Of a DNA stretch of 38,316 nucleotides, positions 15,594-27,500 are shown one piece after another. Made by a program: the position numbers and the translations under genes. Numbering within the stretch: position 1 is the stretch's first letter; the number at the start of each line of letters is the position of its first letter. Source of the DNA: an uncultured Prevotella sp. (GTDB taxonomy: Bacteria; Bacteroidota; Bacteroidia; Bacteroidales; Bacteroidaceae). The notes beneath the pieces are model-generated. The model was not told the origin of the DNA, searched no databases, and was given only the letters and a program-made list of their open reading frames with translations. The DNA is taken from the NCBI GenBank assembly GCA_946409435.1, contig CAMJWJ010000008.1, positions 1 through 38,316 of the forward strand. The letters are read 5' to 3'.

Positions 15594-18500
15594 TTACCTT
15601 ATTGAGAGTTTCTTGTTGTAGCGGCCGTGGGCGGCACGGACAATGTAGACGCCGGCGATGGGGATGTTGGTCTCGACGGTCTCGCCGGGCTGGATAGTGA
15701 AGCTGGCCACACAAAGTCCGCTGACGCTGAAGATGCGCACATCGGTGGCATTGCGCAACGACGAGGTGACACCCAGCTTGTGGGTCTTTGTAAAGACGGT
15801 CAGCTGACCGTCCAGCTCGCCCTGCGTCGGGTCATTGTCGCCGATACCGATAACGGTGTCGCTGCCGATATTGATGCGCGAGATGACATACTTAGGAGCT
15901 GGAGCAGGAGCTGAGGTCGTCACTTTCGTGAAGTACGGACGGAACGGCAGTACGGTGACGGCAGGTGTCTCGTTGGTTGCCGATGCCGGCGTCTTGTCGA
16001 AGCTACTCTTGTTCTCGTTGTTCTTGGTATTGAGCACCCAGTTGTTGCCCGTCAGCGACTGCGACAGATAGTTGGTCTTAAACAGATAGCTGTCTGCCGA
16101 CTTACCCTGCTCCGTATCACTGCATTCCACGCTGACACGCGCACCAGAGGCGAAGGTGAGCACCTGGCGGTTGGTGGTGAGCGTGTCGGATTCTAAGGAA
16201 GCCGTAGTCAGGGCCACAAAATCACCCTTGAGGTCGAACTCGTAGTATGTCTTTCCAGGAAAGCCAATGAGGTATGGCGTACCGGCAGCCATGCGCGGGT
16301 ATTGCGGGTACTTTCGTTCGTCTTTACTGTAATCGTAATACCCCTCCTGATACTCGTCACCATGGTCATCCTGCTGGTTGTGGAGTCCTTCATAGAAGAA
16401 GTCCCAGAGGAAGGTATTGTTAACCATCTTTTCAGGAACATTGCTTGCTGCTGCAAGACTTCCGAACTTGGCCGTAAACTCATTATTGGCCTCTGAATCC
16501 TTACCGTTGTACTCGCGCAGCCAGTACTCATGCCCCTTGGCACTGCCCTGATAGAAGTGGGTCAACTCACCTTTCGTGTTCGTAGTCACCGTATCTGCCT
16601 TGAACGGCAGGCTGATGGTCTCCCAGCCTGACTGGCGGTCAACGTAGTTGTCGGGTGTACGCTGATACCACATACGACTGTAGCCGTCGAACGTGTAGGC
16701 TATCGGACAGTAGAAGTCCTGCTTGTCCACCAGCAGGTGGTCGTTGGTAGCCGTTGGCCTGCCTTCGGTGAGCGTAGCCTGTACCAGGTGGCCTGCCACC
16801 TTCGATGCGTCGGCCTTGGCCACACGGTTGTAGTTTCGGCCGTCATTATATTTGCTACTTTCCTCGTTATATTCGCCGAACTGAGGCTCATGGCTGAAGT
16901 TATTGTTCAGCACATCGTAGGTGTCCTTGTTGGCATAGCCGACGGTGGCCGTTGCCAACGGTGCATACACCAACAGGTTCGGCGTCTGTCCATAGGTGTC
17001 GATGCTACCCAAGCCTTCGTCGTCGAGCAACGGTTGGTAGAAAAGGTTGTCGTTGTATCCCTGCAGATATGCCGTAGTTGCTGTTCCCTCTTCATGCCCG
17101 GCAAAGTCGATGGCCGTCATGCCAGGATATGCATCCTTCATGGTCTTATCTGTCGGGCTTATCGGCTTAGACTTGGCAGGAATGACAGCATTGACATTGA
17201 AATGAGCCACACCCATTGTACTGCTACGGAAGTAGGCCGGAGCACGGCAGACGCGGTTGCTCAGCGGGCTGGATGGGCTGATGTCCACGAGTCCGCCGCT
17301 CTTGACGATGCGCGTCGGCCACTCCTGATGATTTCCTGCCAACGGATCATAGGTGAGCTTCTGTCCGAAGAAGATGTAGTCGTCGGGCCAGATAGGAGCG
17401 TAGGTGGCTGTCGTCGCCGACACATTGTTGACTTGGGTGGTGACCAGTCGCAAACGCATGTCGTTCGTCTCGGGTACGGTACCGCCGGAATAGATAAAGT
17501 CCTCGTTTTCGTAGCGGCTCTCCACATAGGCTTTCGTACCTGTCGCGTAATGGGCGGTCAGCAGCTGCTCGGAGAGCGTGCCGTTGTCGTTCTTCAGGTA
17601 GTTATACTGATCGCCTGTCGACTGCTTGATGCCGTCGTAGTAGCGCTTGTTGAGGTAGAAGCCGTTGAGGTTGTAGGCCACTGTTCCATTGTAGAACTCA
17701 CGCTCCGTCATCGCGCGGGCGGCACCGGCGGCGTATGTTTTCGTCACAGGATAGTAGCTGTTGACCAGCGTACCGTCGTCACCGTCAAAGACGGCTTTCA
17801 CAGTGGTACCTTCGGGAATATTACCCGTGGTGTTGATCCAGCAGTTCTCGACACGTCCGCCGCCACTGTCGGCCACACCGGCCGAGGTGAACGAACCCGT
17901 GACGCCAAGGTTGTAGACATTGCCGCAGAGCTTGCCGAACAGCGAATGGTCGAGGCCGCTGACGGTATGGCCGTCGCCATGGAACGTACCTGCGAAGCAC
18001 TGTGTATCGTCGCCAATGGGTATCCAGCCCGTACCAGCGGGGGCGGCCGTGGTAGCCACGTACTTCTTCGGGCTGACGTTGCTGCTGAGAATAAAGTCCA
18101 AATTGGCTCCACCCTTCACGCGGTTGTTGAGCAGGGTATGGCCCTCGAACGGGTCGCCTGCCTTCTTGATGATGTCATCCACGGTGACACCTTCCTCCCT
18201 CACTCTGAGGCTCAGGTCGTAGAAGTCCTTCAGCAGGTCGAGCTCGCTCTTGGTCGGGTCGCTCTCGCAGGCACGGTTGTCGATGTAGATCTTCGAGTTG
18301 CGCATCACGTCAGGATGATCCACATGGAGGTGGTACTTCTTGTCGTTCATCACGGCATCCAGGTCGTGGTAGTTGGCCACGCTGAGCTTAACGGGGTTCG
18401 AATAGGTCTTACCCAAGTACGTCCTGGAGTAGAAGGCCACCCATGTCTTCTGGTTCTGGTACCAGTAGACGGGCGTACTGTTGTTGGTGAACGGCACACC

Positions 18501-21500
18501 GTTGATATGGGTCTCGGCATCATGCTCGTCGGTGTACATTTCCCATCCGTTGGAAATAATCTCGTACAGGCCGGGATTGACGGTCGGAGCCTTTAGTCCG
18601 AACTTCTTTCCAGGCAGGATGGTCGGCGGTGTGCTCAGCTGTCCTATCTCTGGTACACCACTCTCTAACTTCAAACGTATGTTGACCACATGCAGCTCGT
18701 TCTTCAGGCTGATGCCCTCGTCGTTGCTGCTAATGCCGCTTTCCTCGTCGCCTTCGTCGTCATCGTAGTAGGAGTACTGATAGACCACGGTGATGACTTT
18801 TTCCGATGTCACATCCTTGGCATTGGACTCACGCGACACATAGAGCGTTGTGGTCTCTGTAGGCTCCGCACCAAGAACGCTGAAGTGCTTCTGGTAGTTG
18901 TTCAGCTTCTTGTAGTCGCCAATATGCAGGATGTCACCCACTGCATTCGGGCCACCCGACTCGTAGCAATAGTAAACCGTAAGGGCAGACCCCGTATCAT
19001 TGTCAATATGGATAGGCTCATTCACTAACAACTTATGGGCTACCGACAAGTTGCTTAAGTCAGTGAGACTGATGTCCTGACCCTTGGCGAACGGTGTGCC
19101 TCCATCGAAGAAATTCTCCTTCACGATATAGAAGTCCGCTCCGCCAACGGGTACTGACAGACGGGTGAAATACTGCTGCTCGTTCTGGACGTTCTCAAAA
19201 GCCTCCCTCGACAGCGTACGTTGCTCATCAGTACTGATTGTGTGAGACGTGCCGTCCTTGTCCTTATAGACATAGCCTAAATCACCGGCATAATACGCCG
19301 TATAGTCAACCGGCTTCTCGTCGCAATACGGCCGCGCATAAAGCGAGGTATTTCCACTGTACGTCGTGTCAGCCAGTACGTCGAAGGCATCATAGTTGAA
19401 GTCGAACTTGTCGCGGTCGTCAGTCAGCGAGCACCACGACTTGAGGGCACTGTAGTTGATGCCGCGCCTGAAGTACTGCCCGCCGTATTTACCATCCGAT
19501 GTACAGCAATAGGCTTTCGACAGATGGTCCTCAACATATTTGAGAGCCTGGGTATCATCGACAGGGTCGGTATTGGTCAGAGAGTTGTTGTAAGTCATGT
19601 ACTGCGCAGCCAGGTCGGTGATCATCCAATCACCTACCAGCTCGCCCTGAAGGATATAGTCCTCCTTGCCAAACTGAATGGTGTTGACACAGACATAACC
19701 CACGCCGAAGTTCGACGCCAATTCCTCGGTCACATCTGCCTTGGCGACAGCATGTCCTTCCTGAACGAGGGTACTGCCTACCATGCATTCCGTCTTGGCC
19801 ACGTAGGCCTCATCCACACTGGCCTGACCTGACGGCGGCTCTGACATGAGGGAGATTGTCGTCGTATAGTCATCATACACTTCCTTGGAGATAATCTCGC
19901 CAGTCGTATAATAGCGTTGGCCATACAGGCCTTCATCATTGCCATCACCCAGCGTGAACGTCGGACCAACACGGTAGGTTTCGGCATCTGTCGACTCATT
20001 GTAGTCGTCTTTCTTCTTTCTGTTGGTCGTCACCTCGCCAGTATTATTATCCACAGTGTATGAACTGGTGCCGCTGATGAGGCTGTACCAGTCATCCCAG
20101 TCCGACGGGCTGTCCATGTCGAAGGTGAGTACATAGCCCGTATTGTGGCTGATGTTGTTCGACGGGTGGAACATGTCAGAGAACTTCGTCACGAGACTGC
20201 CATCTTTGCCGAGGACTTTCCCTGTGTTAATATAATCCGTCGTGAACGACTCAGAGTCAGTGGGCAGCATCACGTATTGACCCTCTGCATAGCGTACGCC
20301 ATCGACCGTACAGGTATCGACATTGACGTAAGTCTCCTTGACGAAATAGTCCTGTTCGGCGGGTGACAGCTGATGCCAGTCCCACCAGGTGATGACATCA
20401 TTCAGGTGGTAAGTGGCACTCTCGTTGTCGACCTTCACACCATCGACTCCTATCTTGGCTCCATTCTCATCTTTATAGGCATAGAGGCTGGGCTGCACAT
20501 CGAGCAGCTTCAGCTTTCCGTTCGAGCCGGCGGTAATGGTGAGAGGTATCTTTACCTCCTTGTGATAAGCCGTTGCCGAACCGGCATAGGCCGATATCAG
20601 CTGGTCGTAGATATACACGTCACCCTTGATATACCAGTAGTGTGCCGGCGACTCCACGTAGCCGTCTTTATAGATACCATTCTTGGGGTAGCAGTCGTCG
20701 ACAATGGTCTTTCGCTTATGGATGAAGTTACCAGAGGTCTGATACTCTTTTAAGTCTGCCTCTGCCTTGCTATAGGTATAGCGTTTATAAGTACGGGCTT
20801 CAATACGAACGTCAACATCGCCCACTTTCTTACCCTTGTTATACTCCGAGAGTATCACGTTCTGATAGTCTGGATGATGGGTCCTAAAGCCATGCTCGTT
20901 CTTGGCATAGACATAGCCACCACCCTCAATATCCTTCTTCACATTAATCAGGTCAAGCTCGATGACACCCGTCACATAACCATACTGCTTGTTGGTTTTG
21001 GTACTGTTCTCTGTCGTCAGTTCCAAGAACACACCGGAGGCCAACGCCACCTGGTTATAGCTGACACCCTTGTTACGTTCCTTTTTCTTCAGGTTATTAA
21101 CCTTGTGCTCTTCGTATGTCTCACCAGGAACAGTCACTCCCTTCTCTGTGGTTTTGTCCCACTTTCTGTAGGTGTCATTGAAGTCCACATCGCTGGTCAG
21201 GTTGCCCATGTAGTTCACGAGGCTGTAGATGCCGAAGTAGTTGCCATGCACGGCATCGTCTTCAGTATCAGTCGACAGCAGGGAGTGCTGCTGATTGAGC
21301 GACACCTCACCCACACGGTTGATGGTATATTCGGTGTTGTCACCAACGTCGGCCACACGGTCCTTGGCTCCCTGCAGCACCATGCGCGAACCGTAGACGC
21401 CACAGAGGTCGGCACGCTGGATGGTGTTCAGCAGACGGCCGGCATAGATGGAGCAGAAGCCATACTGTACCCAGTAATTCTCGTTCCGATACTGGGTATC

Positions 21501-24500
21501 AAACAGGTTATTGTAATCCTCTTCGGTGATTTTCTCTTGCGGATAATGGGTCTTGTCATTCTTGTCTTTACACTCTTGCACACACAAGTACTTCAGCTGG
21601 AAGTAAGCACGCTCACGGTTGGAAAGCTTCCGATACTCATCGAGCGTGATCTGCTCGTTCTGTCCATAGTAGTCGGTGCCGTAGTTGGTGATGTTCAGCT
21701 CACGGTAACCATCGACCACCGAGAGGTTGCCACCACCGTAGATACCACCCGTATGCTCCGTACCCACAGAGATGAAGTCACGGTGATAGACATCATACAG
21801 CGTGGCCGTGGTGTTGCCGTAAACGGTCGTAGCATTGGCATACGTCTTATCACTGTTCGACGACACGTTACCGCCGGCAAAGACGGCGTTATGGATAATG
21901 ACGCCACGCTCTACAGGATCATCGGGGTTGATGTTACCATCTATATCCTTGGCGCCAGTCAACAAGTTCAGCCATTCTCCATCATACTGCTTATTGGCAT
22001 TTTTCTTGGGCAAATAGTTCAGATAGTCTGTCGGCACGTATGAATAGGCCGTATATTTTTTCCCATCGTTAGCGGTGAAGAACGTATCTGGCCTCACCTG
22101 CAGATAGGGCGACACGACAACCTTACAGTCCTCTGTCAGGTCGATATTCTTCTTCCATTTATCCTGGTTAGTTTCGCTGAGTGCCTCATAGGCTGTTTTG
22201 CTGATAATGTCACCCACTTCATGATCGTCATACGCAGTCGTACACCGATACTGGTTTTCATCACCTGAATAATAATAGTAGTGGTTGGGCGATGTCGTTC
22301 CTTCCGTATGGCTTGCCGAATTGAAATAGCCATTACCATAGACGAAGCCCACGTCACCACCGCCGAAGACGTTGCCGTAGCCTTCGGCAATGCCAGCGAC
22401 AGTGCCTATCTCACCGCCGTGGATGTAAACCTCGGTCTGGCCGAAGACATAGCCGTCGGTATAGAGATCATTGGTGCCGCCGAATCCTAAGATGTTGTAG
22501 CCCTTGCCGCCACCGAAGACGTTGCGCCTGACGTGACCGTTGTACATCTCTATGTGGGTCTTGCCGTATTTGTAAATGTCCTCCAGACCGCGGTCAAGAC
22601 CCGTCAAAGCAGTGGTCTTGGCACGGCCCACAGTGGCAATCTCGCCACCTCCGTACACGCTGCTGCGCACCGTACCGCCCCAGATGGTGATATGCGTGGA
22701 GTCACAGGAACTCTTGTCGTCATAGCCTGCTCCAAACAGGTTGCCACAGTCCTTCAACCTGTTCTTTCGTTTGCTGACCTCATACCACGTCTCATCGTCA
22801 AGCTTCGGCTCAAAGCGGTCGACGGCTGTCGATGCCGGAGAGGGATTAATGACAATATTACCATCATTGTCGAACATCTCATTGGCACGCAGATAAGCAT
22901 AGCCGATGTAGCCGTTGTTGAGCGTAAGGTGGGCTGTACCATAGACGGCACCACCCTCACCGGCACCGTAGGCATTGCGCTGTACGGCGGGGAGGCCCTT
23001 GTGGAAATACAGGGTATCATCGGGCAGTTCAGACAGATAGCGTGTCAGGTCCTGGTCCTGGCGGATGCCGATGACGACATTGGTCTGGCCATAGATATCA
23101 TTAGCATTGGTAGCTTCCAGTGCTCCTTCGTGGTAGCCCACGGAACCCTGGTAGCCGCCACCGTAGCAATTACGCACCGTTCCGCCTTCAATATAGGCAT
23201 TGGCCGTAGCGACGAAGTTGTTGTCAGGATCACTGTCCTTGGCAACCTTATACTTGTCGAACACGCCACCACCCCATCCGCCGGCATAGAGGTCCTTCGC
23301 CACCGTGCCGCCATGGAGTCCGATATAAGTTGTGCCACTGACCGTGGCATCGGCACCGAGACCGCCGCCATAGCAATAGCCCCATACTTTGGAGCCCTTA
23401 TTGATATAGACATTGGTGTTGGTCAGCTCATCAAGGCCGTTAACCTTGATCAGCGAAGCCAACTCATCCTGCTTGTCCTTTACTGCTTTTTTCTCAGCAT
23501 CGGTGGCATCCACTGCTGCAGGGGCGACATACAGGCCGAGGTCATTATAGCCATTGCCTAAATCCAATGGCAGACTGGATGCACCATCATCCTGCTGCCA
23601 CTTCTCCACCGAAGCCTTGTTGAGCACCATGCCACCATAGCCGCCACCGTAGACCTCGTAGACACTGGCATGATCCTTCAGGTTCACCTCCGTATACTGC
23701 GCCCACGTGTTCGCGCCATAGCCTGCGCCAAAAACTTTTGCGGAATAGCCATTCGAGGCATTCTGCACCACCGGTGACGAGATGTTGATACGGCTGTACA
23801 GGGTACGACGGAAAGCGTTGTTTCCACCATAGATACCACCCGACTTGAGGTTTCCATCATCATCTAAGTCCTCGTCAATCCAGTAACCCTTCATGACGGC
23901 GTTGCTGCTGGCATAGTTGATGTTGGCCTCGTAGACGTCACAGGGCCTGTCGTTGGCGATGCCGAGGGAACCGCCAAAAATACGGTTCAGGACGATGGTA
24001 GAGGCTGCTGGCACATTGATGATGGTACGGCGGGTGACACCTTCCTTGTAGCTGCCGCCATAGACATCCTTCAGCTCGCCACCTAACAGGTCGATGACGG
24101 TAGATGCCGTGACACTATCCGCGTTGGTCCATGCTACCTTAGGATTGAGCGCGGGAAGGAGTGGGTCATTGGTGATGTCATTGTTACGCATGCCCACACC
24201 ACTATAGTCACCGGCACCGAACACATCTGTATTCAGATAGGCGGTCGATGCGTGTTGGTCGTCGATGAGCACGTAGCTGCGGTCCTGCATGATGTCGCGG
24301 TCGGAGTCACCGGGGTGGCCCTGGCCGGCTCCGTAGATTCTCGACACGGCATTACGGCTGTGGTCAGTCGGGCAGAAGTTGACAAAGACACTGCCCACGC
24401 GGGGCTTGGTGAAGCCGTCACGAGCAGTTCCTTTATTGTCGTCTGTAGTATCACTGGCACCCGTGGTATAGGTGTAGTCGCTGTAGTGCGGGTCGGTATA

Positions 24501-27500
24501 GTCGTAGTCACCGTAACAGCCACCGAAGATATAGTCCACGCGGCCCTGACGGTACTCCATGTATACCGAGGCCTTCAGCAGGTCGGGCACGGTCTTGTTT
24601 TTCGGATTGTACACATTGGCCACGGTGGTATTACCGTTGACTTGCTTCACACGGTTGCTGAAGTCAAATTCAGCACCTTCCTCGCCCAGAATACGGCCGC
24701 CAAGGTCGTTGGCTCCATAGACGTGGTCACGAACCCAGGGGAAGCCTTCATCGTCGTTGCCATCGGCTCTCACGCCTGCTCTGCCGATATAGGTCTCTGT
24801 GTGTCCGAGGATGTCGGCATTACAGCTGCCTGTGAAGCAGTTGAAGATACGTCCGTTGCCTAAGTTAATCTGGGTATTACCTGCTATCAGTCCTTCGTAG
24901 GCACCACCGTAGATGAACTCAGACTCGGCCATATTGTCATGGTCCTTGACACCGTCATTGTTGTTGTTGGTCTCGTCGTCGTCGCCACGGAATGTACCGG
25001 GATATTCACCCTTCAGGTTGATGTAGCAGCTGTAACGGCTGTTGTACTTATAGTCCCTCGTCTTGTCAGCATCATCCTTTTTGTAGTGGAATGTATAGGT
25101 CGAACCCGTACCGTCGGCAGGCTTACCGATGGCACCCATCTGGCCACCGCCAAAGACCTGGAACACATAGCCGGCATTGATGTTGATGTGCGTACTGCCC
25201 CATATCTCCGACTCTGGGCCATAGCCGCCACCGAAGACGTTCAGTGCAAGGCCAAGCGGGTCCATGCCCTGCTTGTCGAGAATCACGCCCGATTTGCGCT
25301 CCGTGATCTTATAGGTGTTTTGAGCGTAGAGGATGGCCTCACCTTCGTTCTGCTCCACTTGGTCGAAGATAGCATACTGACCCTTGCGGTCGTGGATAGT
25401 AGCATTGACATTGATAACGACATTTCCGTTGACATGGCCGGTGTTGTAGCAGCCGCCATAGACATTACCACCAACCAACCGACGATCCAGGTCAGCATTA
25501 GTACTCGTTACAGGATTCTCAGGAGTAGGCGTTGTGGCATCTTCAGGAAGCCCCACGGGATTTCCTGTCTTCACGTCAAAAGTATTCCACTCTAAGGCTG
25601 TTTGCGTGGCATTCCACCGCTTGGGTTGTATCTTAATACCGTTGAAGGTGAGTTCAACCTTGGTGCCATCCGTATCGGGATTCCCGAGCATTCCACCCTC
25701 GTAGGCGGCATTCACACCATCCTTGGCATCGATGTTGGCATTGTTACAGCCACCCACCACCTTATCGTAGACGATTAATTCATGGTGGAAGCTGATGGAG
25801 GTCTTACCATTCATGATGGAGCTGCCCACATTACCACCGCAGTAGAACGAACCGATATAGCTGGTGTACTTATCATAGGTTAACAGGTCAGTCTCATCGT
25901 CACCGTCGAACTTCACGGCGGGCATCTTCTTCATGGCCGCACCCTCCATGTATTTGGCAAAAACGCTGGACACTGTCAGATCCATGGAGTTGAACTTTGA
26001 GTCATCCGTGGTTTTGTCAGTGCTATTCATGATATTCAGGATGTCATCAGGAGCAGTGTTTTTCACCATGTTCTCACCGTTGTTGCCAAGGAACACGTTG
26101 TCGATGTAAGCGTAGGAACCGATTTTCAACTCGATTTTGGGATTGGTCTCCTCGGACATCAGCGTGGCACTGTTACCACCGCAATAGACAGCACCGTGAA
26201 TGATGGTAGGCTTATCCACTGTACCTGCCACACGTACCGACACCTGCTCGGCATTAGGGCGGAACAGGTTGAGGGCCTGTGCAGACCTTAACTTGTCAGA
26301 GGTAAAGGTGACACCGTTCTTCTGAAGCACCTCGTTGACATTATAGTAGAAGTCACCGTAAAGCTGTTTGTACTCTTCTTTCAGATTCGCATTATCGGTA
26401 TAAGGATAGGAGCCGTTACCGCCACCGTAGACGTTGCCCTTAATCGAACTGCGGATACCAACAGCATTACCGCCCCTGACGTTTCCCGACACGTCGTTAC
26501 CACCATACACATTGTTGATATCACCGTCAGAAATGATCGTCTTTGCGGCAAAGCCCGCTGGGAAGCTATAGCTTTCGTTCAAATCGGTCGTTCCCGCAAT
26601 GGCCGGAATATCGTAGTTGTCGGGGTTCACGGTGGCCATACGGCAACCGCCATAGACGTTGTTGACGGTGATGTCAGGGTGGTTCAGGATCAGCAACAGA
26701 CCAGTGGGGCTGGTCATGTCGCCGGCATTGCCGCCACTATACAGGCTGTTGATACTTCCCTTCCACAGGTGCCACGTGGGCTGGATGGCCATAGGGGCCT
26801 TGTTGTTGCCGCCGAAGACACGGGCAAACTGGTAGCTGTTGTCGTAATAGGCCGTGTTGATACCCATCTGCCTCAGGCGGGTACTCGTCACGAGGACACC
26901 CGCTTCACTGTCGGTGGCCGTTGATGTCGACGCCTTGGTAATTTCGGTACTTTGGTTATCGATACAGATGTTGGTGGCCTCATTCACTGTGACGTTGTCG
27001 CCACCACCATAGACATAACCATAGGTGCCTCCGCAGAGTTCCATATAGGCCTTGCCGACTTCGGGCATGTTGTCCACAGAATCAGCCACTACCACCTCTG
27101 GGTCCGACGGCTTCTCCTTGATCTCCGTCACTTTGTACTTGCCTTTGCCGGGTCCGCCAGTAATCAGCGTATAGACATAGTCGCCGTAGCCGCCGGCGAA
27201 GAGCTGTCCGATAAAGATGTGCTTGCCAGATGCCTCAGGATTGACGCGGACGAAGGTACCGTAACCGTTGATGTTCTTGCCTGCGTTCGTCTCGCCAGTC
27301 TTGGGCGTAATGCCGTTGTCAGCGGCATGCTGAAACTCCGTTGGCACATCAGCCGATGCGCCGATGGTTCCAGAAATATCGTTACCGCCATAGACGGCAT
27401 CCAGAACGAGGTCGAAATGGTCAGCGCCTATCACGACAGTGGCAGAACCGCCGACATCAGCCTGCCGGGCACCACCGAACACCTTGCCGCCGATGCTGAT

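Noticed and set aside
16737..18596. 619-codon plus-strand frame opposite the 4002-aa gene
   Set aside because: It is antisense to a protein with clear signal peptide, repeats and sorting domain. Its valine-rich composition is what the reverse strand of GC-rich coding DNA gives.
20874..22043. 389-codon plus-strand frame, hydrophobic in places
   Set aside because: It is antisense shadow of the same giant gene; no domain recognised and no promoter box upstream.
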